Positions 1-9,535 are shown, numbered from the stretch's first letter. The stretch is DNA of 64,000 nt from an uncultured Collinsella sp. (GCA_900754745.1 CAAEEB010000103.1:1-64000); one strand, 5' to 3'. A program made the numbers and translations. Notes: generated by a model not told the origin, from the sequence alone.

Positions 1-38
1 CAGTCAAGAGGTCAGGGGTTCGATCCCCCTCGTCTCCA
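1..38 (+). tRNA. 3' part of a tRNA, probably tRNA-Ala (5' end outside window)
   Basis: The T-arm (AGGGG TTCGATC CCCCT) is followed by a 7-base acceptor 3' strand CGTCTCC and discriminator A38. Counting back from the T-stem puts C at anticodon position 36 and T at acceptor position 70. Both fit tRNA-Ala (GNN codons and the G3:U70 identity pair), and the variable loop AGGTC also resembles bacterial tRNA-Ala. CCA is not encoded (CCC follows). The anticodon itself lies outside the window, so the identity is an inference. Confidence 0.75.
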
Positions 39-53
39 CCCGAGCATTGAATG

Positions 54-82
54 AGGCTCCAACGCAAGTTGGGGCCTTTTTT
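54..82 (+). terminator. Rho-independent terminator after tRNA
   Basis: A 10-bp stem (AGGCTCCAAC / GTTGGGGCCT, one G-T pair) with a GCAA tetraloop is followed by six T. It lies 16 bases after the tRNA 3' end and insulates the tRNA from the ABC-F gene that starts at 114. Confidence 0.9.
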
Positions 83-113
83 CATTTAGGCACACAAGGT
101 CAAAGGCGGCACC

Positions 114-2147
114 ATGATCCTCCTGGTCGACAAGATCGAAAAAAGCTTCGGCGCGCGCGTCCTCTTTAGTGGCGCGTCCTTCCAGATCAACCCCGGCGAA
201 CGCTTTGCGCTCGTGGGACCCAACGGCGCCGGCAAAACCACCATGCTCAAAATCATCATGGGCATCGACAGCCCCGACGCCGGCCAGGTCCAGTACGCCA
301 AGGACTGCCAGGTGGGCTACCTAGAGCAGGAAACCAACCTGGAGCACAAGGACACCACCATCCTCGCCGAGGTCATGGCCGCCGCCAAGGAAATCCGCCG
401 CATGGGCGAGCGCGCCAACGAGCTGCAGGCCCAGATCACCGAGCTCTCCGAGCAGGGCAAGGACGTCGATGCATTCCTTAACGAATACGGCCAGGTCCAG
501 GACCGCTTTGAGCACCTGGGCGGCTACGAGCTCGAGAGCAACGCGCGCAAAATCCTGTCCGGCCTGGGTTTCAAAGTCACCGACTTTGAGCGCCCGTGCT
601 CCGAGTTCTCGGGCGGCTGGCAGATGCGCATCGCACTGGCAAAGCTCTTCCTGCGCCATCCCGACCTGCTGCTTCTTGACGAGCCAACCAACCACCTGGA
701 CCTCGAAAGCGTTCAGTGGTTGCGCGGCTTTATCGCGAACTACGACGGCGCCGTCCTCATCGTCAGCCACGACCGCGCCTTCATGGACGCCTGCGTCGAC
801 CACGTCGCCGCCCTCGAAAACCGCCGCGTGACCACCTACACCGGCAACTACAGCAGCTACCTTAAGCAGCGCGAGGACAACCTGGAGCAGATGCGCGCCA
901 AGCGTGCTGCCCAGGAGCGCGATATCGCCCACATGCAGGTCTTCGTCGACAAGTTCCGCTACAAGCCCACCAAGGCCGCCCAGGCCCAGGAGCGCATCCG
1001 CAAGATCGAGCAAATCAAAAAGGAGCTCGTCATCCTGCCCGAGGGCCACAAGCACATCGACTTTAAGTTCCCCGATCCGCCTCGCTCCGGCGACATGGTA
1101 GTTGGCCTGGAGGGCGTATCCAAGTCCTACGGCGAAAAGCACATCTACAGTGATATCGATCTCAAGCTCTACCGCGGCGAGCATGTGGCGCTCGTCGGCC
1201 CCAACGGCGCCGGCAAGTCCACCCTCATGAAGATCATCGCCGGCCTGGAGCCGCCTACCACCGGCACCCGCGACCTGGGCACCAACGTGGGTGTGGCCTA
1301 CTATGCCCAGCACGCGCTCGAAGGCATGACCGAGTCCAACACCGTCCTGCAAGAGATCGACACCGTCACGCCCAAGTGGACCGTTCCGCAGCAGCGCAGC
1401 CTGCTGGGCGCCTTCCTGTTTAGCGACAACGACGCAATCGAAAAGCAGGTACGCGTTCTCTCCGGCGGCGAAAAGGCTCGTCTGGCCCTGGCCAAGATGC
1501 TCGTGGCCCCCGAGGCGCTCCTGTGCCTGGACGAGCCCACCAACCACCTGGACATCGACTCGGTGGATATGCTCGAGAACGCCCTGCAAAACTTCCCCGG
1601 CACCATCGTGCTTATCAGCCACGACGAGCACCTGGTGCGGGCCGTGGCCAACCGCGTGATCGATATCCGTGACGGCAAGGTCACGGTATACGACGGTGAC
1701 TACGACTACTACCTCTACAAGCGCGAGGACCTCGCAGCCCGCGCCGCCGCCGAGGCGGCAGGGGAGAGCGCGCCGGCGGCGGCTAAGTCCACCAAAGCCA
1801 GCGCCGCCCAGGCCGACACCCTCGTCGCAGCTCCTAAGCCGGCCGAGGGCAAAAAGACCAAGGAGCAAAAACGCGCCGAGGCCCAGGCCCGCGCCGCGCT
1901 CAACAAAAAGCTCAAGGGCGTACGCAACCAGCTCAAAAAGATCGAGGCCGAGCTCGACAAAAAGCGTGCCCGCTATGACGAGCTTATGGAATTGATGGCA
2001 AGCGAAGAGCTTTATGCCGATCAGGACAAGTTCAACGCCGCGCTGGGGGAATATAACGGCCTTAAGCAAGAGCTGCCCAAGCTCGAGGACGAATGGCTGG
2101 AGCTTTCCACCCAGATCGAAGAGGAGACCGCGCGTGAACTCTCGTAA
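114..2147 (+). CDS. ABC-F family ATP-binding protein
   Basis: This is a soluble ABC-F ATPase, a family that acts on the ribosome as translation factors or in antibiotic protection, not in transport. It has two nucleotide-binding domains. The first has Walker A GPNGAGKT at residues 35-42, an SGGW signature and [12 protein letters not shown]; the second has [13 protein letters not shown] and a second DEPTNHLD. Between them is a charged arm and linker. The C-terminal ~120 residues are Ala/Lys/Glu-rich and coiled-coil-like, as in Uup/YdiF-type members. There are no membrane segments. At 677 aa it fits the longer ABC-F subgroup. The start has AAAGG 7 bases upstream. The subfamily, and so the exact role, cannot be settled here. 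Confidence 0.93.
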   Translation: MILLVDKIEKSFGARVLFSGASFQINPGERFALVGPNGAGKTTMLKIIMGIDSPDAGQVQYAKDCQVGYLEQETNLEHKDTTILAEVMAAAKEIRRMGERANELQAQITELSEQGKDVDAFLNEYGQVQDRFEHLGGYELESNARKILSGLGFKVTDFERPCSEFSGGWQMRIALAKLFLRHPDLLLLDEPTNHLDLESVQWLRGFIANYDGAVLIVSHDRAFMDACVDHVAALENRRVTTYTGNYSSYLKQREDNLEQMRAKRAAQERDIAHMQVFVDKFRYKPTKAAQAQERIRKIEQIKKELVILPEGHKHIDFKFPDPPRSGDMVVGLEGVSKSYGEKHIYSDIDLKLYRGEHVALVGPNGAGKSTLMKIIAGLEPPTTGTRDLGTNVGVAYYAQHALEGMTESNTVLQEIDTVTPKWTVPQQRSLLGAFLFSDNDAIEKQVRVLSGGEKARLALAKMLVAPEALLCLDEPTNHLDIDSVDMLENALQNFPGTIVLISHDEHLVRAVANRVIDIRDGKVTVYDGDYDYYLYKREDLAARAAAEAAGESAPAAAKSTKASAAQADTLVAAPKPAEGKKTKEQKRAEAQARAALNKKLKGVRNQLKKIEAELDKKRARYDELMELMASEELYADQDKFNAALGEYNGLKQELPKLEDEWLELSTQIEEETARELS

Positions 2148-2430
2148 GGCCGCTGCCGTGGCGATGAGCATCATCGCCATCGCTTGTCGCACCTGCGGCA
2201 TCTTTATGAGCGCGATGACCGTGCTGCTGTGCTTTAGCGGCCTCACCGCTAAGCTGCAAATCGTGGGCTTTGTCGTTGAGCTTTCGCGCGCCCTGCCTAG
2301 CGCCATTGCCGGCTACGGCGTCATTACATCGCCTTTTGGCGGTGTGTTCCGCCTGGATTACGCCATTGTGGCCGTCATTTTGTTTGTGGCCGACTACCTG
2401 CTCACGCGCGCCTCGCGCCGCGTCCGCTAG
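2134..2430 (+). CDS. small hydrophobic membrane protein, function unknown
   Basis: A 98-aa protein starts at GTG 2134 behind GAGGAG (2121-2126), inside the last codons of the ABC-F gene (14-base overlap), which suggests translational coupling. It has hydrophobic stretches at roughly residues 9-40 and 75-92 and a basic C-terminus (TRASRRVR), so two or three membrane helices are likely. An ATG at 2164 is a possible shorter start. I do not recognise a family. Its place between the ABC-F gene and the site-2 protease gene suggests one transcript. Confidence 0.6.
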   Translation: MNSRKAAAVAMSIIAIACRTCGIFMSAMTVLLCFSGLTAKLQIVGFVVELSRALPSAIAGYGVITSPFGGVFRLDYAIVAVILFVADYLLTRASRRVR

Positions 2431-2439
2431 GGGAGTGCA

Positions 2440-3123
2440 ATGTCCAACAGCTACCTGATGAACCTACTCGCCAGCGCCGTCGCCGTCATCGTGGGCATCG
2501 TCATCCACGAGAGCGCGCACGCCGCCGCAGCCTGGGCGCTCGGCGATAAGACGGCGCGTTCACGCGGCCGCGTTTCGCTCAACCCGCTCAACCACATCGA
2601 CCCGTTTGGCACCGTCCTCCTGCCGCTGCTGATGCTCGCCGCCGGCGGCCCGGTGTTCGCCTTTGCCAAGCCCGTGCCCGTCTACCTCAACAACCTCAAG
2701 CATCCCAAGCGCGACGAGGTCCTGGTGAGTGCGGCCGGCCCTGCATCGAACATCGCACTCGCGTGTCTCGCGGCCGCCCTTATGCACGCAACGTACAGCA
2801 ACCTCTATACCAGCATGTCCTTTGCCGTGGCGTCCCAAATCATGAACTTCGGCGCCACCTTTATCGTGGTCAACCTGTCGCTCGCGTTCTTTAACCTCAT
2901 CCCGATCCTGCCGCTCGACGGCTCGTCGATCATCGTACCGTTCCTCAAGGGCAAGGCGCTCGCCAACTACTATCGCCTGCAGCAATACGCCATGCCGATC
3001 CTTATCATCGTGCTGTACTTGCTGCCCATGTGGACCGGCATCGACGTAATCGGCCGCTATTTCGACGTTACCGTGTATCCGCTGGCGGAGCAGCTGCTCA
3101 ACTTCGCAATCGCCGGCATCTAG
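2440..3123 (+). CDS. site-2 protease family (M50) membrane zinc metalloprotease
   Basis: This is a polytopic membrane protein of 227 aa with the zinc-binding HExxH motif HESAH at residues 23-27 in the first helix. It also has a later PLDGS motif that would supply the Asp ligand, as in the short, PDZ-less M50 (YwhC-type) proteins. These proteins are expected to cleave within the membrane; the substrate is unknown. The start is ATG 2440 with GGGGAG just upstream, 9 bases after the preceding gene. It precedes scpA, a neighbour arrangement common for this subgroup. Confidence 0.88.
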   Translation: MSNSYLMNLLASAVAVIVGIVIHESAHAAAAWALGDKTARSRGRVSLNPLNHIDPFGTVLLPLLMLAAGGPVFAFAKPVPVYLNNLKHPKRDEVLVSAAGPASNIALACLAAALMHATYSNLYTSMSFAVASQIMNFGATFIVVNLSLAFFNLIPILPLDGSSIIVPFLKGKALANYYRLQQYAMPILIIVLYLLPMWTGIDVIGRYFDVTVYPLAEQLLNFAIAGI

Positions 3124-3207
3124 GGTAAACTTACAGGTCGACCGTGCAAAACGGTTGCAACATGCATCCAAACCGCGCCGCGAAGGCGCCGTCAAAGGAG
3201 GTCGAAA

Positions 3208-4017
3208 ATGTCGTATCGCGTGTCGACGCAGGTCTACAGCGGACCGTTCGACCTGCTGCTGCAGCTGGTAACCCGCCAAAAAGTTGATATCGGCGCCATC
3301 TCGATCAGCGAGGTGGCCGAGCAATACCTTGCCGAGGCCGAGCGCATCGAGGCGCTGGACCTGGACGTGGCGAGCGATTTTTTGCTGGTCGCGGCCACCC
3401 TTTTGGACATTAAAGCTGCCTCGCTGGTGCCGCAGGAGGCCCCCAGCAAATCCGTCGACGACGAGGAGGATGACGAAGACCTCGAGGAGCTCAGCGCCCT
3501 CGACGGCGACGCCCTGCGCGAGGTCTTGATCCAGCGCCTGATCGCCTACAAGCAGTTTAAGGGTGCGGCGGCCGCTCTCGGTGCGCGCATGAAGGCCGAG
3601 AGCCGCATGCATCCGCGCGTTGCCGGCCCCGATCCCGAGTTTTTGGGCCTTATGCCCGACTACCTGGCCGGCATTACCCTGCGCGGCCTGGCCGTCATCT
3701 GCGCCGACCTGGACGGCAAGCGCCAGACCTTCCTGCTGGAGGCCGAGCACGTGGCACCGCATCGCGTACCGCTCGACCTGACGGTGGCCTCGGTCGATCG
3801 CTTTACCATGGCGCACCAAACCTGCACCTTCCGCGAGCTGTTGGACGGCGACGCCACCACCGAGCAGCTCGTCGTCACCTTCCTGGCTATGCTCGAGCTC
3901 GCCAAGCGCGGCTCGCTCACGCTGAGCCAGGACGAGATTTTTGGAACCATTCAAATCAACCGCGTCGAGGGCGCCGAGGCCTATGTGCCCGGCGAGGGCC
4001 CCGAGCTCACCGAATAG
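3208..4017 (+). CDS. scpA: segregation and condensation protein A
   Basis: ScpA is the kleisin that joins SMC and ScpB into the bacterial condensin. The N-terminus (YSGPFDLLLQLV) matches the kleisin N-terminal signature that binds the SMC neck. A middle acidic stretch (about residues 88-100) and a C-terminal winged-helix region (ending in SLTLSQDEIFGTI) follow. The length (269 aa) is normal. A strong AAAGGAGG (3194-3201) sits 6 bases before ATG 3208. It is followed 11 bases later by scpB, the usual pair. The 84-base gap before it shows no clear promoter. Confidence 0.95.
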   Translation: MSYRVSTQVYSGPFDLLLQLVTRQKVDIGAISISEVAEQYLAEAERIEALDLDVASDFLLVAATLLDIKAASLVPQEAPSKSVDDEEDDEDLEELSALDGDALREVLIQRLIAYKQFKGAAAALGARMKAESRMHPRVAGPDPEFLGLMPDYLAGITLRGLAVICADLDGKRQTFLLEAEHVAPHRVPLDLTVASVDRFTMAHQTCTFRELLDGDATTEQLVVTFLAMLELAKRGSLTLSQDEIFGTIQINRVEGAEAYVPGEGPELTE

Positions 4018-4028
4018 GAGCCGCAACC

Positions 4029-4748
4029 ATGTCAACCCTTTCCACGCTGGAGGCAAACAGCCTCAAAGGCGCCCTCGAGGCGCTGCTGCTGGTGTCGAGC
4101 GACCCTGTGAGCGCACCCGCGCTGGCAGGTGCGCTGGATATCGCCCCGGGCGAGTGCGCGTCGCTTTTGGCCGAGCTCAAGGTTGAGTACGAGGAGGCCA
4201 ACCGCGGTTTTCAGCTGCGCGAGGTCGCCGGTGGCTGGCGCCTGTTTACGCACCCCGCCTACCACGACGTGGTCGAAGCCTACGTGCTGAGCTGGGACAC
4301 GCAAAAGCTGTCGCAGGCGGCCCTCGAGACCCTGGCCGTCATCGCCTACCACCAGCCCGTTACGCGCGAGGTGGTCAAGGGCATCCGCGGCGTCAACTCC
4401 GACGGCGTCATCGCGTCGCTCGTGGATAAGGGCCTGGTGCGAGAGCTCGGCCGCGACCCCGAGCGCGGTCAGGCCATCATCTACGGCACGACCAACGCCT
4501 TCTTGGAAAAGTTCGGCCTGCGCTCCACCCGCGACCTGCCCGATCTGGAGCAGTTTGCCCCCGACGAGCAGTCACGCCAGTTTATCCGCGAGCGCCTGAG
4601 CGGTCGCAGCATTCAGTCCACGCTCGAGGAGCAGGCCGAGGACCTGGACGAAGAGCGCGAACTGATCGACACCGATGTTGAGGACGCCGATGACGCAGAG
4701 CTTCTGCCCACCGGCGATACCTCGGAGGACATGCATGACGAGGATTAA
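4029..4748 (+). CDS. scpB: segregation and condensation protein B
   Basis: ScpB is the dimeric winged-helix partner of ScpA in the SMC complex. Typical family segments are LEALLLVSSDPV near residue 18, LSQAALETLAVIAYHQPVTR near residues 96-115, and VKGIRGVNSD. The C-terminal ~60 residues are very acidic (EEQAEDLDEERELIDTDVED) and look disordered; this tail lengthens the protein to 239 aa. The end overlaps the start of the pseudouridine synthase gene by 14 bases, so the three genes are probably coupled. Confidence 0.95.
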   Translation: MSTLSTLEANSLKGALEALLLVSSDPVSAPALAGALDIAPGECASLLAELKVEYEEANRGFQLREVAGGWRLFTHPAYHDVVEAYVLSWDTQKLSQAALETLAVIAYHQPVTREVVKGIRGVNSDGVIASLVDKGLVRELGRDPERGQAIIYGTTNAFLEKFGLRSTRDLPDLEQFAPDEQSRQFIRERLSGRSIQSTLEEQAEDLDEERELIDTDVEDADDAELLPTGDTSEDMHDED

Positions 4749-5706
4749 CGAAGCAGAGGAGACACGCATCGCAAGCGCCACGGACGCTACGGCGCCCACA
4801 GGTGACGCCCAGCCCGTCTACCCGCACACCATGCGCCTGCAGCGCTTTTTGGCGCGCGCGGGCGTGGCGAGCCGCCGCGGCTCGGAGGACCTGATGACCG
4901 CCGGCCGCGTGACCGTCAACGGCCAGGTCGCGACCGAGCTGGGCACCAAGGTCGACGTCGACCGCGACCACATCGAGGTCGACGGCATGCCCGTCAAGCT
5001 CAACCATGGCGCCGTGTACCTGATGCTCTACAAGCCGACCGGTTACCTCACCACCATGAGCGATCCGCAGGAGCGCCCTTGCGTGGCCGACCTGGTCCCG
5101 CGCGACCGCTTTCCGGGGCTCTTCCCGGTGGGTCGCCTGGACCGCGACACCACGGGCCTTTTGCTCTTTACCACCGACGGCGACCTGTCGCAGGATCTGC
5201 TGCACCCCAGCAAACACGTCTACAAGACCTATCAGGCGCTGGTGGACGGCCACCTGACCGATCGCGATCTGGAACCACTCCGTCGCGGCATCGAGCTCGA
5301 CGACGGCCTGTGCCAGCCGGCGATCTGCCGCGTCATTTATGCGCGCGAGGCCGAGGCGGTGGCCCCGCAAGGCGTCAAGCCCGGCACCACTGCCGTAGAG
5401 GTCATCATCCGCGAGGGGCGCAAGAACCAGGTCAAGCGCATGCTGAGCAAGATACACCACCCGGTGATCCGCCTGCACCGCTGCAACTTTGCCGGCCTGG
5501 AGCTCAAGGACGTGGCCAAGGGCTCGTGGCGCGAGCTCACCGACCGCGAGGTGCAGATCCTCAAGGCCGGCGGCATCCTGCCCAAGCAGGCCAGCTCCAA
5601 GCGCGCCACCGCATCCGCGACTAACACCGCCAGCCGCAGCCGCCACCACGGCAGTCACGGCTCCGCGCCCAAGCGCAACACCTACCGCGAGCGTTACACG
5701 AGCTAG
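4735..5706 (+). CDS. rluB: ribosomal large-subunit pseudouridine synthase, RluB/RsuA family
   Basis: The enzyme converts a uridine of rRNA to pseudouridine. An S4 RNA-binding domain (MRLQRFLARAGVASRRGSE, about residues 33-90) is followed by the catalytic domain with GRLDRDTTGLLLFT, which contains the catalytic Asp, and a late KNQVKRML segment. The C-terminus is a Ser/Arg/His-rich tail. I chose ATG 4735, with GGAGG at 4724-4728, over an upstream ATG because that would lie deeper in scpB. RluB versus the close RluE/F types cannot be separated by eye, but the scpB neighbour favours RluB. Confidence 0.9.
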   Translation: MTRINEAEETRIASATDATAPTGDAQPVYPHTMRLQRFLARAGVASRRGSEDLMTAGRVTVNGQVATELGTKVDVDRDHIEVDGMPVKLNHGAVYLMLYKPTGYLTTMSDPQERPCVADLVPRDRFPGLFPVGRLDRDTTGLLLFTTDGDLSQDLLHPSKHVYKTYQALVDGHLTDRDLEPLRRGIELDDGLCQPAICRVIYAREAEAVAPQGVKPGTTAVEVIIREGRKNQVKRMLSKIHHPVIRLHRCNFAGLELKDVAKGSWRELTDREVQILKAGGILPKQASSKRATASATNTASRSRHHGSHGSAPKRNTYRERYTS

Positions 5707-5772
5707 GCAACCCGCCAAGCCACAGCGCCCGCGTCCCATACCAGCACGTCAACCACCGAAAGGAAGCATTGC

Positions 5773-6459
5773 ATGATCGTCGCCATCGACGGCCCCGCCG
5801 GTTCCGGCAAGTCCACCATCGCCAAGGAGATTGCCCGCCAGCTGGGCTTTAACAAGCTCGACACGGGCGCCATGTATCGCGCCGTCACCTTCGCCGCGCT
5901 CGACCGCGGCATCGATCTGGACGACGAGGCGGCCATCGACGCCCTCGTTAAGCAGATCGAGATCCGCTTTACCAACGGCACCGGCGAGGACACGCGCCTG
6001 ACCATCGACGGCCAGGACGCCTCGGCTGCCATTCGCACCCCGCAGGTGGACGCCAACGTGTCCAAGGTCTCGGCCTACCCGGGCGTGCGCGCCGCCATGC
6101 TCATCCACCAGCGCCGCGCCGCCGAGGACCGCGACATCGTCGCCGAGGGTCGCGATATCGGCACCGTCGTATTCCCCAACGCGCAGGTCAAGGTGTTCTT
6201 GACTGCCGACCCTCGTGAGCGCGCCCGCCGCCGCGTGCTGCAGCGCCACCAAAACGACGCCCAGCCGCTTACTGCTGAGCAGCTCGAAGCCGAGGTCGAC
6301 GAGACCCTCGACGCCCTCAAACAGCGCGACAAGCTCGACAGCAGCCGCGAGGTCGCGCCGCTCGTGCCCGCCGAGGACGCCGTGCACGTCGACTCCACCG
6401 CCCACACCATCGACGAGGTCGTCCGCATTATCGAGGACCTCATCAACCAAAGGAGGTAG
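5773..6459 (+). CDS. cmk: cytidylate kinase
   Basis: Phosphorylates CMP and dCMP with ATP in pyrimidine nucleotide supply. A Walker A GPAGSGKST sits at residues 7-15; it is followed by LDTGAMYRAVT and by EGRDIGTVVFP, which are diagnostic for Cmk. The length (228 aa) is normal. AAAGGAAG precedes ATG 5773. It is followed after 3 bases by plsC and then ispH, a common gene order in Gram-positive bacteria. Confidence 0.96.
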   Translation: MIVAIDGPAGSGKSTIAKEIARQLGFNKLDTGAMYRAVTFAALDRGIDLDDEAAIDALVKQIEIRFTNGTGEDTRLTIDGQDASAAIRTPQVDANVSKVSAYPGVRAAMLIHQRRAAEDRDIVAEGRDIGTVVFPNAQVKVFLTADPRERARRRVLQRHQNDAQPLTAEQLEAEVDETLDALKQRDKLDSSREVAPLVPAEDAVHVDSTAHTIDEVVRIIEDLINQRR

Positions 6460-6462
6460 CCC

Positions 6463-7191
6463 ATGCGCCTGTTTAAGCAGACGCCCGAGGATTACTACAA
6501 CGCCCCCTACGCCGAGTTCCCGGTACTCATCCGCGGCACCGTCGTCGTGGTCATGGGCATCCTGTGGGTCTTCTCCAAGCTTATGTGGCGCTGGAAGGTC
6601 GAGGATGCCGACCTGCTGTTTGAGCGCCAGGAAGGCCGCGGCAGCGTAGTCATCTGCAACCACACCTCGATGGCCGAACTCTTGGCCGTGGAGACGGCGC
6701 TGTTCTTTGGCGGCCGCCGCATCCGCCCCATCTTTAAGTCCGAGTTTGCCAAGACCAAGATTGTGCGCTGGGCCTTTAGCCGCGTGGGTGGCATTCCCGT
6801 CGAGCGCGGCACCGCCGACATGAAGTGTCTGCGTGCCGCCCAGCATGCACTGCAGCGCGGCGAGGACGTCCTGATCTTCCCCGAGGGCACGCGCATCCGC
6901 TCGCGTGAGATCAAGCCCGAGGTCCACGGCGGCTTTGCGCTCATCGCCCAGATGGGCAAGGCGCCCGTCAACCCGCTCGCCATCTGCGGCTGGTCTGATA
7001 TTACGCCTGCGGGCAAAAAGCTCATGCGCCCCAAAAAGTGCTGGATTCGCGCCGGCAAGGCCATCTCTCTATCCGACGCACCGGCCAAGCTCAAGCGCAA
7101 GGAGCGCCTGGCATGGTTTGAGTCCGAGGCCATGAGCCGCGTATACGCCATGCGCGACGACCTGTGTGCCGAGCACCCGGGCAGGTTCTAG
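6463..7191 (+). CDS. plsC: 1-acyl-sn-glycerol-3-phosphate acyltransferase (PlsC-like), atypical HX4E
   Basis: It is predicted to acylate lysophosphatidic acid to phosphatidic acid at the membrane. A hydrophobic segment lies near residues 20-40. Acyltransferase blocks follow: block I NHTSMAE (66-72), block II GGIPVERG, block III FPEGTRIRSR and a block-IV-like VNPLAI. Odd point: the catalytic HX4D motif reads H67-TSMA-E72, so Glu replaces the near-invariant Asp. The other blocks are intact, so I still call it an acyltransferase, but activity or substrate may differ. Phospholipid genes plsY, gpsA and a CDP-alcohol phosphotransferase lie downstream. Confidence 0.85.
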   Translation: MRLFKQTPEDYYNAPYAEFPVLIRGTVVVVMGILWVFSKLMWRWKVEDADLLFERQEGRGSVVICNHTSMAELLAVETALFFGGRRIRPIFKSEFAKTKIVRWAFSRVGGIPVERGTADMKCLRAAQHALQRGEDVLIFPEGTRIRSREIKPEVHGGFALIAQMGKAPVNPLAICGWSDITPAGKKLMRPKKCWIRAGKAISLSDAPAKLKRKERLAWFESEAMSRVYAMRDDLCAEHPGRF

Positions 7192-7193
7192 TC

Positions 7194-8090
7194 ATGGGTG
7201 AGAACGTCATGAATACCGCCGCGACCGCCGCTGAGGGGGTCGTCCCCACCATCGAAATCGCCGCCCACGCCGGCACCTGCTACGGCGTGCAGCGCGCACT
7301 CGATATGGCACTGGCCGCCGCCCCGCAGGCGGGGGAGAGCACTCAGGTCCACACGCTGGGCCCGCTCATCCATAACCCCATCGTGGTACGCGAGCTCGCC
7401 GAGGCAGGTGTTGTTCTGGCAGACACCTTGGACGACGCCGCATCGGGCACCGTGATTATCCGCGCTCACGGTGTGGTGCCGCAGGTCATCGACGCCGCTC
7501 GCGGGCGTGGCCTTACCGTGGTCGATGCAACCTGCCCCTACGTCAAGAAGGTCCATGTGGCGGCCGAGCGCCTGGTGCGCGAGGGCTACCGTGTGATCGT
7601 CGTGGGCGAGCCGGGCCACCCCGAGGTTGAGGGCATCCTGGGTCACGCCGGCGATGACGCGCAGGTCGTGAGTTGCGCCGCCGATGCCGACGCACTGCTG
7701 CTCAAGGGCAAGGTGGGCCTGGTTGTGCAGACCACCCAAACCGCGCAGAACCTGGCCGAGGTTGTGGCCTCCATCACCCCACGCGTGCAGGAACTGCGCG
7801 TGATCAACACCATCTGCGCAGCCACGAGCGAGCGACAGCAGGCGGCGGCATCCCTCGCCAGCCGTTGCGACTGCATGGTCGTGGTGGGCGGAAAGAACTC
7901 GGGCAACACCCGCCGCTTGGCACAGATCTGCGCCGACGTCTGCGAGCGCACACATCACATCGAGGAAGCTTCCGAGATCGAGGCCGCGTGGTTTGCCAAC
8001 GCGCGCCACATTGGCATCACCGCCGGAGCCTCCACCCCGCAAGAACACATCGAACGCGCCGTCGAGCGCATCAAGGAGCTTTGCCGTTAA
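7194..8090 (+). CDS. ispH: 4-hydroxy-3-methylbut-2-enyl diphosphate reductase
   Basis: IspH is the last enzyme of the MEP isoprenoid pathway. It is a 4Fe-4S protein that reduces HMBPP to IPP and DMAPP. Family motifs are AHAGTCYGVQRAL (Cys29), RAHGV, DATCPYVKKVH, GEPGHPEVEGI, NTICAATSERQ and GITAGASTP, giving the three cluster cysteines. I used ATG 7194, 2 bases after the plsC stop; ATG 7209, behind GGTGAG, is an equally possible start. Length is 298 aa. Confidence 0.95.
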   Translation: MGENVMNTAATAAEGVVPTIEIAAHAGTCYGVQRALDMALAAAPQAGESTQVHTLGPLIHNPIVVRELAEAGVVLADTLDDAASGTVIIRAHGVVPQVIDAARGRGLTVVDATCPYVKKVHVAAERLVREGYRVIVVGEPGHPEVEGILGHAGDDAQVVSCAADADALLLKGKVGLVVQTTQTAQNLAEVVASITPRVQELRVINTICAATSERQQAAASLASRCDCMVVVGGKNSGNTRRLAQICADVCERTHHIEEASEIEAAWFANARHIGITAGASTPQEHIERAVERIKELCR

Positions 8091-8092
8091 TC

Positions 8093-9535
8093 ATGGACCA
8101 GACCGTACCCGCATACGCCGCCGAGGTGGCCGATTACGGGCGCAGCCGCGACCCCGAGCCGGGTGATGGCGCGCTCGTTAAGAACGTGCGTCCCGAATCG
8201 CCCGCATGGGATGTGGGTATCGTGCCGGGCATGCGCGTGCTCACGGTCAACGGCGAGCAACTCACCGACATGATCGTCTGGCTTTGGGAAGCAGACGACG
8301 ATACCGTCGAGCTGGAGGTATTCGATCCGCGCGACGGCACTGTCACCCCCGTGGAGCTCGACCGTTTTCCCGGCGAGGACTGGGGCCTTGAGTTCGACGG
8401 CCCCATCTTTGACGGCATGCGCACCTGCGTCAACGCCTGCGTGTTCTGCTTTATGTCCATGCTGCCCAAGGGCGGTCGCTCCACGCTCTACATCCGCGAC
8501 GACGATTATCGCCTGAGCTTTTTGCAGGGCAACTTTGTCACGCTCACGAACCTCACCGACGAAGATGTTCAAAACGTCATCCAGCGCAACATGAGCCCCA
8601 TGAACGTGTCGGTCCACGCCGTGAGCCCCGACGTCCGCCGCCGCATGATGGGCCGCAACGCCCAGCGCGGCATGGACGTGCTCGAGACCATCATGGCCGC
8701 CGGCATCGAGATCCACGCGCAGATCGTTTTGTGCCCCGGCATGAACGACGGCGAGGAGCTGGAAAAGACCCTGCGCTTTTGCGAGGAGCACGAGCAAATC
8801 ACCAGCCTGGGCATTGTGCCGCTCGGTTTTACCAAGCATCAGAACCGTTTTAGCTGGTCCTACAGCGACAAACCCGAGCTCGCACGCGAGACTATCGCCA
8901 TGATCCGGCCCTTCCAGGATCGCGCGTACGAGCGCTTTGGCCGCCACACGTTCCAGATGAGCGACGAGTTCTATCTGGACGCCGGCATCGAGCCGCCCGA
9001 GGCGGACTTTTACGACGGTTACCCGCAGTACTACGACGGCATCGGCATGATCCGCTCGTATCTGGACGAGACCGACGACGTGCTTGCCGCCGACGCCGAG
9101 CGCCTTGCCCGCGTTCGCAAGGCTATGACTGCCCGCGACCAGCGCCTGGTATGTCTTTCGGGCGCCAGCGCACGCGATACCGTCGCCCGCTTCGTGGAGT
9201 CTCCACAGGGCCTTTCCGGCACCGTCACGGCCATCAAGAACCGCTACTTTGGCGGCAACGTGGACGTGACCGGCCTCATCGTCGCCAGCGATATCCTGGA
9301 GCAGCTGCCGCAGGACCTGTCGGGGGTTATGCTCTTTGTGCCTAAGCTCATGTTCAACGCTGACGGCATGACGCTTGACGAGTATCATCGTGACGATTTA
9401 CTCGCAAGCCTTACCAGTCGCGGCGCCGAGGTTCATGTGGTGTCGACCATGCCGCATGAGCTGCTCGATACCCTGGAGCACATCCTTGGCATTGTGCCTG
9501 CCGACTCTACTAATTCCGCTGACCCTACCCATTAA
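8093..9535 (+). CDS. DUF512 family protein: PDZ-like domain plus radical-SAM-like Fe-S domain
   Basis: The first ~90 residues form a PDZ-like domain (GALVKNVRPESPAWDVGIVPG). A cysteine motif CVNACVFCF (CX3CX2C, as in radical SAM enzymes) follows near residue 110, and then MLPKGGRSTLYIRDDDYRLS, which is typical of the DUF512 family (480 aa here). The biochemical function of this family is not established. It is often found beside der, as here (10 bases upstream), which hints at a role in ribosome maturation. The start ATG 8093 lies 2 bases after ispH, with AAGGAG inside the end of ispH. Confidence 0.9.
   Translation: MDQTVPAYAAEVADYGRSRDPEPGDGALVKNVRPESPAWDVGIVPGMRVLTVNGEQLTDMIVWLWEADDDTVELEVFDPRDGTVTPVELDRFPGEDWGLEFDGPIFDGMRTCVNACVFCFMSMLPKGGRSTLYIRDDDYRLSFLQGNFVTLTNLTDEDVQNVIQRNMSPMNVSVHAVSPDVRRRMMGRNAQRGMDVLETIMAAGIEIHAQIVLCPGMNDGEELEKTLRFCEEHEQITSLGIVPLGFTKHQNRFSWSYSDKPELARETIAMIRPFQDRAYERFGRHTFQMSDEFYLDAGIEPPEADFYDGYPQYYDGIGMIRSYLDETDDVLAADAERLARVRKAMTARDQRLVCLSGASARDTVARFVESPQGLSGTVTAIKNRYFGGNVDVTGLIVASDILEQLPQDLSGVMLFVPKLMFNADGMTLDEYHRDDLLASLTSRGAEVHVVSTMPHELLDTLEHILGIVPADSTNSADPTH

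Noticed and set aside
321-2306. 661-aa open frame on the - strand opposite the ABC-F gene
   Set aside because: It is a product of high GC third positions. The + strand frame has a complete set of ABC-F motifs, and the - strand product has low-complexity Gly/Leu/Val composition with no recognisable domain.
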